Assembly: GCA_005281725.1 (NCBI GenBank)
Contig: SSBO01000009.1
Coordinates: 2,050,354 to 2,114,353, forward strand
From: Wuchereria bancrofti
Lineage: Eukaryota > Nematoda > Chromadorea > Rhabditida > Onchocercidae
Reading direction: 5' to 3'
DNA: 64,000 nucleotides
Part shown: piece by piece, positions 25,601 through 47,430 of the stretch
Layout: the number at the start of each line of letters is the position of its first letter
Position numbering within the stretch: position 1 is the first letter of the stretch
The notes under the pieces: model-generated
What the model was told of the DNA's origin: nothing
Databases searched by the model: none
The model's input: only the letters and a program-made list of their open reading frames with translations
Program-made: the position numbers and the translations under genes

Positions 25601-28286
25601 GAGTTCAGGAAACTTGATCGAAAAGTAACCCTTCTTCTCTGCTAAAATTATCATTGCAAAATCATTGAATTAATGTTGTTTTCCTTGCTGATTATTTAGC
25701 GTGAGTTGATCAAAATTTCGTAATTTCAGATATTACGGATAAGTTGCAAAAAATTTCAGAAAAAATCTGGCAGGCCATTTAGCTTCAGCCACAGAAAACC
25801 ATTCAAAAATCTTTAACAGTCCATTTATTTCCTCCTCACACTCCTCCTCTATCCAACAAGGAGAATAATAAAAGTTGAAAAGAGTTGGTAGCATTGGTGA
25901 GAGGTAGCTACTATTCTGCAATTGCTACTTATACGAGCGGTAATGTTACTGCTACCGCCACTGCTACTATTACTACTACAACTGATTGTCGATCACAGCA
26001 GGGGCGCATCCGGATGTGGCTAGTCTAGCAAGTGTTCCGGGTAATAATCAGTATTTATGGCACACAATGGCCGATATCCCATGCTACCATACTTTTCCCA
26101 CTTCATAACGACCCCCGCTGTCATCCCGCGGTTTCCATCTTTCTTGTCTTCCTTCTTACATCTTTTTTTACTGTAAGCTAAAGGTGTCTAAAGAATTGGG
26201 TCATTTTTGCACTATTCTTTTTCCAACTGTTGGGCTTTTCGCTCTATCTATTCTGTTCTGATCATTTGACTCAAGCATCCATTTGATAATCAGGTGATTA
26301 CCGCACTATGAAGAGTTTGTTGTCAGTGAGAATGAATGGATTCAAATATAGCAATAGCAGTCGGTGCTTGCTATTTACTCTAATATGTTCTCTTGGTGCT
26401 TACTGCTGAGAGGTGAGTGGAAAGAAGTGCTCAGGGAGACAGACATTTAAGAAGGATGATGGAATGTCAGCTCTCAAATAGTCGTCCAACCCTCAATTAG
26501 TTACTTCTTGGAGAAGAAAAAAACATGATGCGTGATTCTGTTCATTAGTTCCGAGTAACTTATCAGCAGGAAAGACGCTTGTGATTCCGGCAAATGGAAG
26601 ATCAGGTTACTTCTTCACCTATTCTGCATCTAAAGTGCTGTGGCGAAATAGTACTCTTTCCAACCGAAATGGGATGTCAAGAAATTCTTCCGTTACATGG
26701 ATGACAATTAGCTGATGGGAGGAATAAGGCGGTGAAATGCTTCTGCTAATTAATTCCATGGATGAATGTGCCTTCTAACTTTGTTAACGTCAAGCTTAGC
26801 CTAGCACTTCTCCCACATATGCAGCTAGTTCGCTTGACCAGCAGAAACACAGCTAATGTCACACACATGTCTTCCTTTATTACCAGCAGTGGTGGTTGAC
26901 ATGTGACATGTCCCCTACACAAACAGTTAGTTACATGCCTCACTAACGCGGCATAATATAGGGGTGTAGTAGTACATTACCCGCTCTTTCAACAAAACCA
27001 GCAATCCATTAACGCGTTTCGCATTACCACCACTATGATGAGAAGAAGGAATTCGCCGACGATACCGTTTAATTGTTCTTTTTGATAGAGTACTAGGGAA
27101 ATAGTATTGAAAAGAAAGGAGACACGGGAAATGAGTTTGAGATACCGTAGTCGAGTTAATCGAGCAACATGCGGACGGAAGAGGTCATATCTTATTGTTG
27201 ATATAAATGTTCTTGAATAAGGAGAAACCAACTTCTGATAGAAGTAAGTAGAGATGCCCTTCAAGGTGCAAATTGACAACTGCCACCACCATCAATTTAT
27301 AACTAACTCAACTTGTGACCGAGGACAAAAATGAACTGTGCTCGTCATCGTGAAATTATAATCCATTATATTACAAGTAACGAACGATTAGCCATCATTT
27401 TGACCTCTATCATTGAGATTTGTTATTGACAGTAAGACTAAAATTATTGTCAACAAGCTGCCACTTCCACCTCAATTATCATCACAGCACACCTAATCCT
27501 ATTTGTGATGATATGTGAAAGAGATGTGTGAGTGTGTGTGTACCTATGGTATACATTTATATGACAACAAAGATTGTGTTCTGTGTTTTATTTTTGCCCC
27601 TCTCTGACATATATATTTTTAACTCTTCTAACTTACTACTCAAAGGAATCAGTTTTTGCTGTCCTGAGAAATTTCCAGTTCAAATTAACAACCCTATCCA
27701 ACTGGTCCGAATGTGGGTATCACAAAAGAAGCAGTATTTGCCGGGAAATATTTATTATAATGTCATAACAAATAGCGCCCGAAGAATTAACGATGAAACG
27801 TTCAAGGCTGTAGCATTAATGAGAAACAGCTGATATTATCAGAAATCACTTTTTTTTTTTATTGACTTTCTCACTCCTAATAAATTGCTTTTGTTGTCAG
27901 AAATGAACTATGCAGAACATGTCTATTTCAGGTCACTTCCGTTTAGATTTTACATTTCTGTTTTATTCTAAGAGAAGTTTTGAACTCTTCCTAAATATTT
28001 TAACTTAGTATTTTATGGATGCCATTAACAGCAATAATGGCAGCTTCCACCGCTATCTAATTTAGTCGTTATCGAGATGACTGACCATTGGCCATATGTT
28101 AGCGTCTGAATATCGGTAGTACATTAACCCCTACTGCGAAAATAGAGCATTGCATTTTCATCCATTCTTCGTAAAATTCAGCTTTAAATGCCCAGAAACG
28201 TTGTGAACGGAAGGAGTAGAAAGGAATGAACTTCTTATTGTCATGTTGTCGGCATATGATAAGGAAAAGGTAATAAAAGCGTAACA

Positions 28287-28352
28287 GTAATAATAATATA
28301 ATAATAATAATAACAATAATAATAGTGATAATAATAATGACAGTAATAATGA
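28287..28352. repeat. (AAT)n microsatellite
   Basis: An imperfect AAT/ATA repeat. The hydrophobic open frames on the opposite strand (28099-28410) are a by-product of it. Confidence 0.85.
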
Positions 28353-29524
28353 TAGATGAGTAGATGGATGGATATGTATATGTATGTGCACATGGGATTA
28401 ATTCAGCCATTTAAGGAGCAGTCTATTGTTTCTGTGCGCTAACAGATGTTCTGATTAATATACTTCAACGGTGTTCAACACTCCTGCACCGCTTCACTTT
28501 ATGTCTGTCCCTCCTAGCCGAGGCATGTGACCTCTCTCAGCAAAGGAAGGTAAAAGAGAGAGGTAGCATATGTCCAACAGGCAAAGCACACTATTAATTA
28601 AATGACCTTTGTCAGGATAATTTGTTGGAGCATAAGCAAGAGAAGTGATTTGTTCTCAATTCAGCATGACACTTCATATTATCAGATTTGATTGGATATG
28701 CTAATTACATGGATCGATCAAACAATTGATCACCTTCCTACAGAAATTTCCTACAATTCCCCTAAAATATTTTCCACATTTGACGATTAGCAGAGAGTCA
28801 AAAATCAGATCAGATCATCGTGAGTCTGCCATGATACATTCCCCTAGCTTAAACCCGTGAGCACATGCCGTAGTATGGTTGGAAACTGTTTGTTGGTGCT
28901 TATGATTACATAACTTGTTGCCAAAAGATGCTCCTTTCCATTCCGGATAGAAGCGATGAGAGCACAGGAGATAGTATGCTCTGAGAGGAGAAGAAGACTG
29001 AAACGAAATTTACCTGCTCGTCGCATTTGTTTACCTGGATAGTGTAGTATCTTAGGGAGATGATTATGCCTGATTATTGTTTACTTTGGATGTTACAAGC
29101 ACTTATGCTCTTCCACCACCACTACCAGCACTACTACTGCTACCGCTGCTACTTATTTTAAGCCACTTCAGTTAATCGTCGTCGTTCAGGCCATCCTCCA
29201 CGCATATGTGCCCCCCACTAGGAATAACAACTACCACTTATGAATCAGTGACGCATCTTGGCTGATCGTCCTCTCTTTCTTCCCTCTTTACTCCACCGAG
29301 TACTCTGATTACTACTTGGCCAACTGTATCTCGCCAGCCTTGACTCTATTTAAAAAATGAATCATTAATTAATTAATTCAGGTATCAATGCAGCAAGTTC
29401 ATTAGATCCGTTCCTATTCAGAAGCAAAGCATCTGGAATCAAGCAAAATGGTAATCGTAATAATTATTATATATTCTGATTACTTGTCATTTGATCGTTT
29501 CAATTGCATCAGCCTAATGATAAG

Positions 29525-29713
29525 TGTGTGTGTGTGTCTGTGTCGGTTTATCTACTTGTCTATTCCTCCCCCTTATTGAGTAGCAATGACAATTATACAA
29601 AAAGTGATTAGATCAGCTCAATTTGATGATATTATGGAACGAATTCAATGAATTTCAATGTAGTGAGTTTCTGCCTATCGATTTGTATCAACACACACAC
29701 ACACACACACACA
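29525..29713. repeat. GT and CA dinucleotide runs
   Basis: A short (GT)n run at about 29525-29542 and a (CA)n run of about 12 units at 29690-29713 lie 150 bp apart in opposite sense, so they could pair as a weak hairpin. Confidence 0.75.
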
Positions 29714-32513
29714 TTCATATCAAGTTTGTCTCTTGGTCCATTATCTGTTCGCTGTAATGATTTCAAGAATGAGTGATATTTAAGAGTAGCATGGGAAATG
29801 TAGATCTCCTTATTCAAGTCCTAACTAAATGGGAATTTCTCGAGACCGTCCTTGAGATCAATTTGCTCCGCTTTTACAAATACATGTACAGTTCGGGAGA
29901 TGCAGGTAGAATGTGAAGGACAAAAATATATGGATTCGACGCACTCAAGGGAGATTAAAAGATTCAGTAAGGCCTGGCTTAAGTTCAACTGCACGTCGAG
30001 ATTGACTGAAAAAGTACCTGTCTTGGTAACACCTTTCCAGTCAGCAACGGCATAACGCTGTGGTTGACATCATTATCAAGTCATTGGTCATTATATGAAA
30101 GAGTTTCATCTCCAATCCATGTCCTTAAAATAGACAAAATGTGCTACCGCATCAATTATTGCCTAATGGCATGTCATGTCATCGTCATCAACTAATTGAA
30201 AATTTCAAGTTCGAAAGAATAAGAGAGAGAAAAGAAAGGAAGAGAGGAAAAGAAGTGATCAGGTAACAGTTCAGGTTCCATGCGGCATTTCTACTAAGAC
30301 AATGACATATGTAAAATCATTGCGGAGATCAGAATAAGACCACTCTACACCATATCTCTTGACAATTATTACGGACAGACAAGACATTACCAATGCATTA
30401 TTCCAAATTGAAAGGATAATAAGGTGAGATTTTCGTGAGACGACGATCTGTTATCTGATGGCATACCATCGGCGCCATAATTGAATTCAAAATGGAGGCA
30501 AATAATATTCAGACGTATATCAATTCACCTGCACATCACTTCTACGCACAGAGATTAACTTTTTAGCTAAACAAATCTGGCCAAACAGTAAGGAATGAAT
30601 GAATGACCTAGGTAGGAACCTTCCTTGATTGTTTCATACTCGTACTCTTCTTCTTATCTCAACATTCGTCACTCAGTCTATCTTATTTAAATTTGAAGTT
30701 GTAATGTTAATAGTACAACATTCCAGAAGTTTGCAAGTAAGTAAGTATGACATTCTTTTTTGTATCTTTGTCAAAGATTAGTTCCCAAATTGCAATATGA
30801 TAGGACGGGAAGAATTGCAGACAGGTGGCATTTCTCATCACAATCCATTTCTTTTCACCTTTTCCTTTTTTGAATTTAATAAGAGAAGTGATGTCCTGTG
30901 GAGCGATTAAAATATGAAAGGGTAGCAAGGCATGATCGAAGACCGAACAACTAAGAGACATATCCTGTGAGATGCGTACACCTTTCACAGTGCTTTGCTT
31001 CATTGTTGATTAACAAATCACTGAAAGGTTATCTACAATTATAGGTAATCTCAATGGTCATCATTTTATTTCGTCTCCAAGATTGCTGTCTTCAATCGAA
31101 GAAAGCAATCTTGTTGGTTGTTCGGATCCATTTCTCGGCATTCATTCTCTTTTAATCTTTCCATTTCGATATTTCTGAAACAAGAAGATATGTCACTATC
31201 TGCTGGCAAAGCTAAAATTATGATTAAGTGATTCTATCAGCGGAAAGAATAGTTGACGATAGTGAAGAAGTGTGATAGATAATATTTGATTCAGTAACAA
31301 AAATACCTTTCCAGCAAATCACATGTCAAGTCTAATATATGCAAACCGGAATGAATATACACCACCTGATCCTACCTCTTAACTTGCATGCGGATCGCTT
31401 CATAAGTTACTGTTTCATCTATTATACACGTTGCTTATTTCAGCTTATCTCCTGCTACATTTAATTCGCAGAATGTTTCTCACATTTGATCAGTACTACG
31501 CGTTTCTTTCGACAATGATTTTCCGTCATGCAATCATGCATGCTTCTTGCCCATTTACATGTGCAGGTGTATGCCAGAAGTTGGAATTTTAGTTGTAGCA
31601 ATTAGTTACAAGTAGCACTGAGAGGACAGTATCTGTATATGTCATCAAGCAAGTCTAAGCATGCAACAGCATCTTATCCTTTCGACGTTTTTCATCCTTT
31701 CGAAAGGTGGTTCAAAAAGTCTGTCATCGTCACAGTAAATCCTCTTCTGATTTCAATAAACCGCATACACCTGTACGTAAATGTTTATGCGAGTTCTGCA
31801 TGCACGATAGGTACAACGTGTGCTAAGTGTGTGTCAAGAAGTGTGGTCGAGATGAGTGAAATAGTCGAGAAAGGCTTTCTGGGTTTGATAAAAAAAAAAA
31901 TTTGAAATGCGTACAGAAAGGAATCATCTGTAACACTTCTAACTAACAATAACACAACAGGTCCACTTAATGTCCACCACCCACGCACCCAACACCCACA
32001 CACATACACGATTCACATGCATACGCCCACACATTTACACATACGTACACATGCTGGAAAGAAAAATAGATGGCATCATAGAAGGAGCAACTAGGGAGAA
32101 TATAGAATGAGAAGGTTAAGAAAAGAGTAAAGAAGGACGGTGGAAAACAGACAACAAGAGTGTTTGGTGATGGACCAATCAGGGATACAGACCCCGCCTT
32201 AAAAATATGAAGATGGGCTAGGTGAAGTTATTATTTGGGTGATGAGAGTATGAAGTAACAGAGAGAGATAGAGAGACATACAAAAAATGCATGCACAGGA
32301 AGATAGAAACGAGAACAAGGAGACAGACATAACAACATAGAAGCTTGACGACAGATGGCCTGTTGCCGCTGCTGCTACTGCGGTTACTGATTGGTATTAC
32401 GGTGGCGTGGCGCTGGTGCTGTGACTGGCTGGAGAAGCGATCTGTTTTGGGTCGATTGGCCTGCGGGCTATTTGCTGGTCTCGTTACTGTACTACTGATA
32501 TTACTGTGATACT

Positions 32514-39839
<7,326 letters not shown>

Positions 39840-42800
39840 CACTGACCATACCCATTCTTTCTTGTTCACTAGAGTTATCAGTCCAATGGTTCTTTCCATA
39901 AAAGAAGGGGTAAGCACTACTGCTTCTGCTTGATACCCGCGGGTAGTTCACATTAAGGATGGGTGAAAAACAAAGTCTGCAGTCGGCTGATCCCATCTTA
40001 CAGTATGCTGATTTCTCGAAGGTCAAACTAGCACCTACTAATCATTATGTGCTTACTACTATTCAGCATGACATGTTGTCATGCTGTCAACTATATTCAT
40101 TGTTCCTCAACATTTAGAGTAATAATAATTCCATTAACGTCATAGGAAGAATTATTAGGAAGTAATTCCTCAGTTCTCGGGTAGTTGGAATATTTCCCTG
40201 GGACTATAGATGTAATGGGTCATCTCATTGGTAACTTATTTCTAAAATGAATAGTTTTAGTGATTTTCTGATACTCTTCCAACAATTATTTTAACATCGA
40301 AGGTGATGATGGGTGAAATTGGAAGCGGAAAAGGAATGGAATGAGATAAAGACGGCAGAAGGAATTAAAATGAGTGGCATTGCAGAAAGAGTGGTATTTT
40401 AAGTTATTGGTCAGTCAGAATCATCAATTATAATTTATCACTGACCGGATCACCACAACACACATTAAGGTTTTTACCTATCTCCGGTCAATTCATCGTG
40501 AGTTGCTCTCCATTCCTGACTGCTCTGAAAATTATGTCCACTACAGTTCAATCAATTATGAATTATTACATATGTTGAAAAAAAAAACTCACCAAACAAG
40601 CGACCTTTCTGTTGAATGGAATCTGCGGGGAAGTAGAAGTGGAAATACTAATTAATTGATCAATGCATACATACCTCTCTTTCCTCATCAAAGTAAATGA
40701 ATGATTGATTATTGGTTCTTGCAGTTAATGATTATGTGATTGTGCTTGTAGTTATTTTGTTCAATAATTAAGTGTCAAGTGTAACTGTGCGTAAGATTAG
40801 ACGGGGCAATCAGACGGAACTGGAAATTTTTGTGCTCATGAGCAACTTTCAAAAGAAGAGGATGCTGAAAAACGGCACTGATATATTTAAATATTAAATG
40901 AAGTTATGGAAAAGGAAAAGGTCTTAGCTCAGGTATCAGATTTGTCATTATAGACATCAGTGAATAGAGAAGTCACTGATAATAATCATAACGGTAAATG
41001 ATAATAATGTGGCTGACAATAAATTCCTCATCTTCCTGTTTCATTAATAACTTTCGGAAGTTAAAAATTGCTTTTGATAGGATTTCATTAGAGATGAAAT
41101 TTCAACCTTTAAATTTCTGCTTTTCGTGAGGACAGTGATAGAAGGAGGTGATGGAACTTGAATGCCTCGCAAATTTGATTATCGAATCAGATAGACAAAG
41201 ATGACTGGCTCGGCTCACTACACCATTAATGTAGTCGTTTCAGCTGGGCAGACACCACTCATGGACGGTGTTGGAATAGACCGTCCGTGCTTGTCCAACT
41301 AATAAATATCAAAATTAATCGTTACTTTATTTCATTAGGATGTATCGGTTGTAGATACTGTTTTAGGTTAGATTCTGAAACTAACTGCACAAGTCACAGT
41401 CAAATGTTTGAAATCCTGAACTAAACCAGGCAGTATATACTGGCTTTAAGCATTCTAATCACTGAGAATTAAGTTTTGAGGCATACTAGGAATAAAAATA
41501 TTTTAAATTAATATTAGGTTTTTTACACTGTAATAAAATGAAAATTTATGCCAAAATTATGCACCAACTGAAGACCCTGGCATTTAGTGAGTGCCATATA
41601 TATTCAAAGTATCTAAATTTGCGCTGCAGCTCTGTGTCATCGATCATTCATCGATCAATCATAATCATCAGCATTTGAAACCTGTTTTATTAATTGAATC
41701 TAATATTTAATGCAGTCATCGTTCCAAGCAGTACGTCTCTTTTAGTATAATCACATTGGGAGGGCCGGCCCTCATCTTATTCTCTGCGGCGTTTTCGGTA
41801 CATAATTGACAATTAGGAGTAAAGGGAATGAAACGACAATTGTTATGATCACTTTCTAACTTCAAACAAGTACTTCTCCAAAATCAAAAATAAGCATTGA
41901 GTAAAGTGGCACTCTGACCTATCTTTAACCTATCTTTTCCAAATTTCAATTGCTTCCCGCTATTTCGTGTCATCTTTTAATATTAGATAAAAGACAAAAG
42001 AGAAGAGAATGTTAACCATTCATTCTTTTCATTCCGTCATTTACACTAAAAGAGCATCTTCTTTAAAGTATAGGAGAGAAGCAACCATTTCAGAGTTGTA
42101 CTAAACTAAATGATTCTCGGGGCAATCGAGAATATATTCATTCCTTCAGCACATTCTTGGACAATCGATTATACCGTTTTCGCCAGTTAATGTCAGCTAA
42201 TTTTGAAGCTTTACAGCATCATCAGCAGAAAAGGACTGAGAAGCGGATAAATTGCATTTCAGGACAGAGAGTTTCCTGAGTTCATTAGCCAGATCCCTCT
42301 TGGTTCAGTGGCCTCTTCTTTATTTGAGGATCTTAATAAATAACACCTCCATCTCTCTCCTTGCTATTGACACTCTCAGCCAATGAATGCATACTATTTT
42401 GTGGCCAAATAGCCTTCTTCAAGCTGTTTGAAATCAGAGGGAGACACTTACACTGCTACTGCAGAGACGTTTACCCATTTAGACACCTGGTCCTATAATG
42501 TTGATTGAATGAAACTCAAATCGGAAATCATTTTTGCTGGTCAAAAGGAGTGATCTGTTGGCAATTCTGTGATGTTCCCGAGAGTTACAGACGTTTTTAT
42601 TGAATTCATTTCTTCGCCTTTCACTTCTGCTACTACAAGCATCTTAATTGCATTGTAACTTAGTCCTTACAAATAAATGGATAGGAAGACAATCGTTAAA
42701 CAATGATTGCAATGAACAAGAAGCAATCACTTAACCACTTAACAAGCATTTACAACTAGCACTCCCACGAAACGACACCCATTGTGTCAATGACAGGTCA

Positions 42801-44329
42801 AAGGTCATCATTATCTCTCAATGATGAGGGACTATTCAAATGACATGGAATCACAGCTTCCGAGTTTTTGTGAAGAAGGGAATCGAAGATGAAACCAAAA
42901 AGTGTACTTGTGTATAAGCCGGGATATGCTACCAAAACTTGATATTATCATATTGCTTTACAAATCAACTTAGATTAATATTAGGTGAAGAATTTAAGAG
43001 AGGAGGGAAGATAATAAATGCATATCCTAAACACCGAGCCTCTCTCTATCGATGTAAACGTAAAGTACAGTGGATATTTGTGAATCGATCAAATTAAGAA
43101 GCTATATCGCTTTTTAGATCAGTACGAATCATTTTATTAATTAAATCAAATTCCAGCTTAATAACAGTTGATACTGCAAACAATAAGAAGACACTTACCC
43201 AAAAACAATAAATTTCCAAAGTGTCGTTAATTCTAATAATTCTTCGATTAAATTTCTAGCTTTACTAATTTCGTTTCCCAAAATTTCCATTAATCCTCCT
43301 TCTTATATGGATACCCAATCAACTAATTACATGAATATTATACTTTATTGTTCGTCATTTATTTATTGGGAGCGATTTGTTCTAAATTATTTTGTAATTT
43401 AATTTTCTCTGACTATCTAAACCTCTATAAATAGGAGAAGTGATTGGTGCGGTAATCGTCTGATCAAATCTACAGATAACGACAGCTTGTTATTTCTATA
43501 TTTGTTCGTCGCCGCCTCTTGTTTTGCGTTCATCAAGATTTTCTTTTTGAATTGGTTTTCTTCAGCTATTGCTGGCGATTGTCTTTTATACTTCTTTTCT
43601 CCCAGCTATTTTCCATATAAGCCAAGGAGTTTCAGGTTCGTTGACTAATACTAGTTCTCCTTCTTCTGAAGTTCTACTGGGATTCCAGGAGAAATACGTT
43701 TCTTTTGAGTCCTTTGCTTAAAACCAATTAGATATCAATTAGATATCGTTCCATATTTTCCAGAATCCATCTAAATTTTTAAAAGTATTAGACCGTTCTT
43801 TGATGAGTTTGTCATTAGTACTTGATTGTTGGAAAATAAATTCGCCACATAAATAAGTTGACAAGTTAAAGAGGCACTAGCAGAAAGAAAGTAAATTAAG
43901 CGAATCAAAATACACTCGTCGAAAATTACATGCGCTATTTGTCGGATATTAATGGTTATTATTCTTCCCCGTAAGAACTTTATTCCGATAGCTATAGCTC
44001 TTCACAATATCCTTCTCGTCAATTCATTTAATCTTTCATAGATTCCTCCAGTCCAACATTCTCTTTTCTGCCATATAGTCGTTTAATTTGGTATTCTTTT
44101 CCACTGCAACTTTGAAAACCAATTGAAATTGAGTTGCATTATTTGCTCAGCTTTAACTCTAGGTGTAGCAATGAACCTTTTAGAAGATTTTCCGCATATA
44201 AACTTTCCATTAGTGTTAGATTCACGGCTTTCGCACTGCAAAATGTAAATAACACAATTCATTCCTTGGTGATTCAAAACCGACTCAGATAGTCAATCCA
44301 ACTTGAACCAAACATCTATGTCGTTTAGC
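39840..44329. other. Intergenic region downstream of ceh-32
   Basis: The 3' UTR of ceh-32 is probably within the first few hundred bases. The rest is AT-rich with no gene signal. Sequence from about 43.5 kb may be the eroded 3' end (terminal repeat or env-like part) of the BEL element that starts at 47.1 kb on the - strand, but no motif proves this. Confidence 0.4.
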
Positions 44330-47075
44330 TCGAGTCCCCGAAAGATTAGGCGTGATAGTGCCACGCGTTTATTAATTTTTGGTAACCAAAACTTACGTTT
44401 AATCTCTTATAGAACGTGGAAATTTCAAGTATAGTATAATTCGTCATATTTTCATTGTATGAGAAGATTATGACTTGGAGATAGATTAGATGTGCTATTT
44501 TTTTCCAGTCATGATTTGTTCAATTCCCAATCCACTTTTTGATCTCCACAACTTTTTTCTTCATTGTAATAGAAATTCCATTTTTTAGTCCAACCATCCG
44601 ATTGTGCTTGCCTGATTATTATCCATTCTGCAAACTTGTAATCATCACTTGTTGGTTGACTTTTCTCAATTGAAATCAATTTTATCCACGATAAATTTTG
44701 TTTCGTTTTCAATTTTATAAATTGGAGGACCCAAACAATCGTTTTTGGTAATCTTAACTATTTACTAAAACAATTTCGTCAGTTTTATTTCTAGGATAGG
44801 AACTTGAACGTCACTTTTGCGATTAACTTGTCTCCTCTCTTTTATTTTCATAGCCTTCTTTAATTTTGATTTCGCACTACGATCAGTTTAATACCTTTTC
44901 CTTTAGTCATCTCGGTCCTTTGCTTCACACTATAAATTTCTAATCTTTTAGCTGAAAGTCTCTTACTCAGCACACATCAACTGGATTATGTTTGCTAGCA
45001 ATCTCCCTTTCTTATTTCTTCAACTCGATTCTGAGTGGTAGTCGAAGATAATTTTATACCCAATGTATTGCCCACTGAGAATCCGACCATGAAGTTGTTC
45101 GTACATTTTCGAGTTCTAGTTCTTTTACTACAAACTGGGCAACTCACTCCAACAAATCCTGAGAGTAACTCAAATCTGAGTATTATCATACCTTCAAATG
45201 GTTGCAATATAAGATTTGGTAACAAAAATGTTTCTTTTCTTCGATCTTGGACATATATTGCTGTTGCGTACGCCGTATTTAATTCGTCAGTGAAAATGTG
45301 AATTTGCATTTCATTTGAGAAAGTTATAAATTGCTCTTTTACGAATTGGCCATTCCTTTCCATCTTCTTCACTAATGGTTTGATCCCAAGAAATATTCTT
45401 CTTTCATAAATTTTGAAGAAATACTTTAAATTGTATCATTATAAGAACAAGAGATCCTAGTGAAATGTACCAAATGGAAACGAATTGTAAAATGGAGAGA
45501 TTCCTTTCCGTTTAATGTTAGTTGTATGATGTCCATACTATGATATCGATTAATTCTAAGAAATTTCTTCTTGATAATTTCTAAGCATTTCTTCCGTTCT
45601 TTCAATCGACAGTATTATCAAAATTTTGTTTCTATGTGTTTCTAAGTAATAATTTAAAGTAGCTGGCAATAAAAAACCGGATGAGATTACTTCAAGGGGA
45701 ACTTTTTTGAAACGACAATAATTTACGTTTGCTTCATTTACCGGAACTTGAATATATTTTAGTTAAAAAAAAAAAAGTTTCTTTTCAAACAATGCAGTTT
45801 GAAGGAACATTTTTTACTATATTAGTTACTATTAATCACATTTTTCATTGTTAGGAAACGAAACAAACTCAATACGAGAAAGTTTTTTTTTTTTTTTATT
45901 TATGATATGAAATTTCGTTTAAGATTTTCATTTCTTTGAAGTGAGCTGATGCATCACAAACGATTCTTAATTCTTTGATTCATATCTTGGATTTACTGGC
46001 TAATTCATATCGGACTACACTTCTTTGATTGTGTTGGGTTGTAGATGTTCTTGGATTATTTCGCTGTATCGACTAAGGAGCTGAAAGCTGAGAAGCATTT
46101 TCAAGTCGTTTAATTAACGATTTTAACCAACCAAAAACCGTAATTGCCGTCTAATTCAACCTTTGCCAACAAACTTCAGAGGTGATATCGCTTCTATTTC
46201 TTTTTGATATTTTATTTGAATTGTTCTAATGCCTTTTCAACATCTTAAACATTAAATGCCTATTGAGTGAGATATTCGTGACTGAGATATTCGATATTAG
46301 GGACACCGATGGATCTACAAATATTGCTTTTAAATTCCATCCGTATATTTTGTTCAAATTTCAAGCTATCACTGGTTCATCCTTTGAATGTAGTAATGAA
46401 AATCCAGATTTTAAGTCCTCAGTTTTATTTTGTTGGATTTGTTATTTTGTTAGATCTTATTTTATTGCAAGAAGTAATTGGCTCCAGTGAGTATGCAAGG
46501 TTGCTTCTAATAACTCACTCTTGATTTATCAGCCTAGGATCATTTTGTTAAGATTACTTCAGTCTCACCTGATGCGATATGAGGAGGCTCTTTTTGTTTC
46601 TGTTATTTTTTCCGCCCAGTAAAAGTTTGCGTCTAATGACTTCGTTTTGTTGCATGCAAATTCTCACCATCCGAATTCTTTGTAGCCGAATTCTTTCCAT
46701 TGTTTCGATGATTATTTTCCACCCACAATTATCATTTTTGAGTGCCATTCATTGTAAAGTGACTAGAAAAGATTTACCATATACTTTTTAAAAACTTTTC
46801 CTATGACATCACAGTTTTCCGGAGCGTAATAATCTCTCTCTCTCTCTATAATAATCTTTCACACTAGTGAAGCTTCGTCTTTAAGATAAGATATCAAATA
46901 ATTCAATTTCTTTTGGAGATGAACTGCCGCTTTCAAGCTACTCCACAACTGTCTCCAAGATTTTGAATTGCACCAAATGTTACTATTGGCAGCTGTGACA
47001 AATTTAGAGTGGCGATATAGGAATGTTCCTTTTTGTGGAGGTAATTCATTCATATCTTGCTGATCATTCAATCAT
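44330..47075 (-). mobile_element. Decayed BEL/Pao LTR retrotransposon (gag-pol remnant)
   Basis: Reading the - strand from right to left, fragments appear in retrotransposon order. First is a gag piece at 47,071-46,859 with KLNYLISYLKDEAS. Next is the reverse transcriptase start near 46,070-45,905, with LRIVCDASAHFKEMKILNE. RNase H follows near 45,310-45,200 (IHIFTDELNTAYATAIYV). A linker lies at 44,650-44,560 (AEWIIIRQAQSDG...WNFYY). An integrase zinc-region trace is near 44,410-44,350. Each piece aligns with the fresh BEL pol ORF at 58.4-60.8 kb of this window. Stops, frameshifts and deletions are frequent, and the space between gag and RT is too short, so the element is dead. The ends are not defined. 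Confidence 0.8.
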
Positions 47076-47351
47076 TGAACAGTAAATGATTATCCAACAC
47101 TTATCGAAAACATTTTGTGGCAAGAGAATAGACAAAAAAGTAATTTGCTGCGGAATAAAAATAATGCTTTCTTAGAGGTTCAAAAGCGCATTCGTAAACT
47201 ATCAACTGGCAGAGAGGAAAGCGAGAATGTAAGACAAATAATATGAAAAATAATGCGAATTGGATGGATCAAAAACTGTTTGACCTCTGGTCTTTAATTT
47301 CAATTAATCTAAAAGAAAAAGCTTCCATTTCAGTATTTCTGTCATTTCACA

Positions 47352-47430
47352 AAACTGCTTGCTCCTTGCAGGTATTGCGATTCTTAATGTTTACAGCTAA
47401 GAATAGAAATGATGAGCGGAGGGAAGAAAA
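47352..47430 (+). pseudogene. Orphan copy of spe-4 exon 6 region
   Basis: About 80 bp match the acceptor and exon at 55,003-55,081 of the spe-4 gene. The shared protein phrase is VLRFLMFTAKNRNDERREE against VLRFLIFTAEDRNDERREE. The intron-side word ACTGCTTGCTC is shared too, so this is a genomic rather than a retro-copy. No other spe-4 exon is recognisable nearby, and the donor is lost. Confidence 0.75.

Larger units (their letters stand above)
17493..32513. other. 15-kb gene desert upstream of ceh-32
   Basis: I see no exon chain or recognisable protein here, only short unconnected open frames and low-complexity tracts. It separates the PITP gene from a developmental homeobox gene and may hold long-range control elements of ceh-32. 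That role is inference from position. The microsatellites inside it are listed separately. Confidence 0.45.

Noticed and set aside
28099..28410. Hydrophobic - strand frames rich in Ile and Leu
   Set aside because: Produced by the AAT/ATA microsatellite, not a membrane protein.
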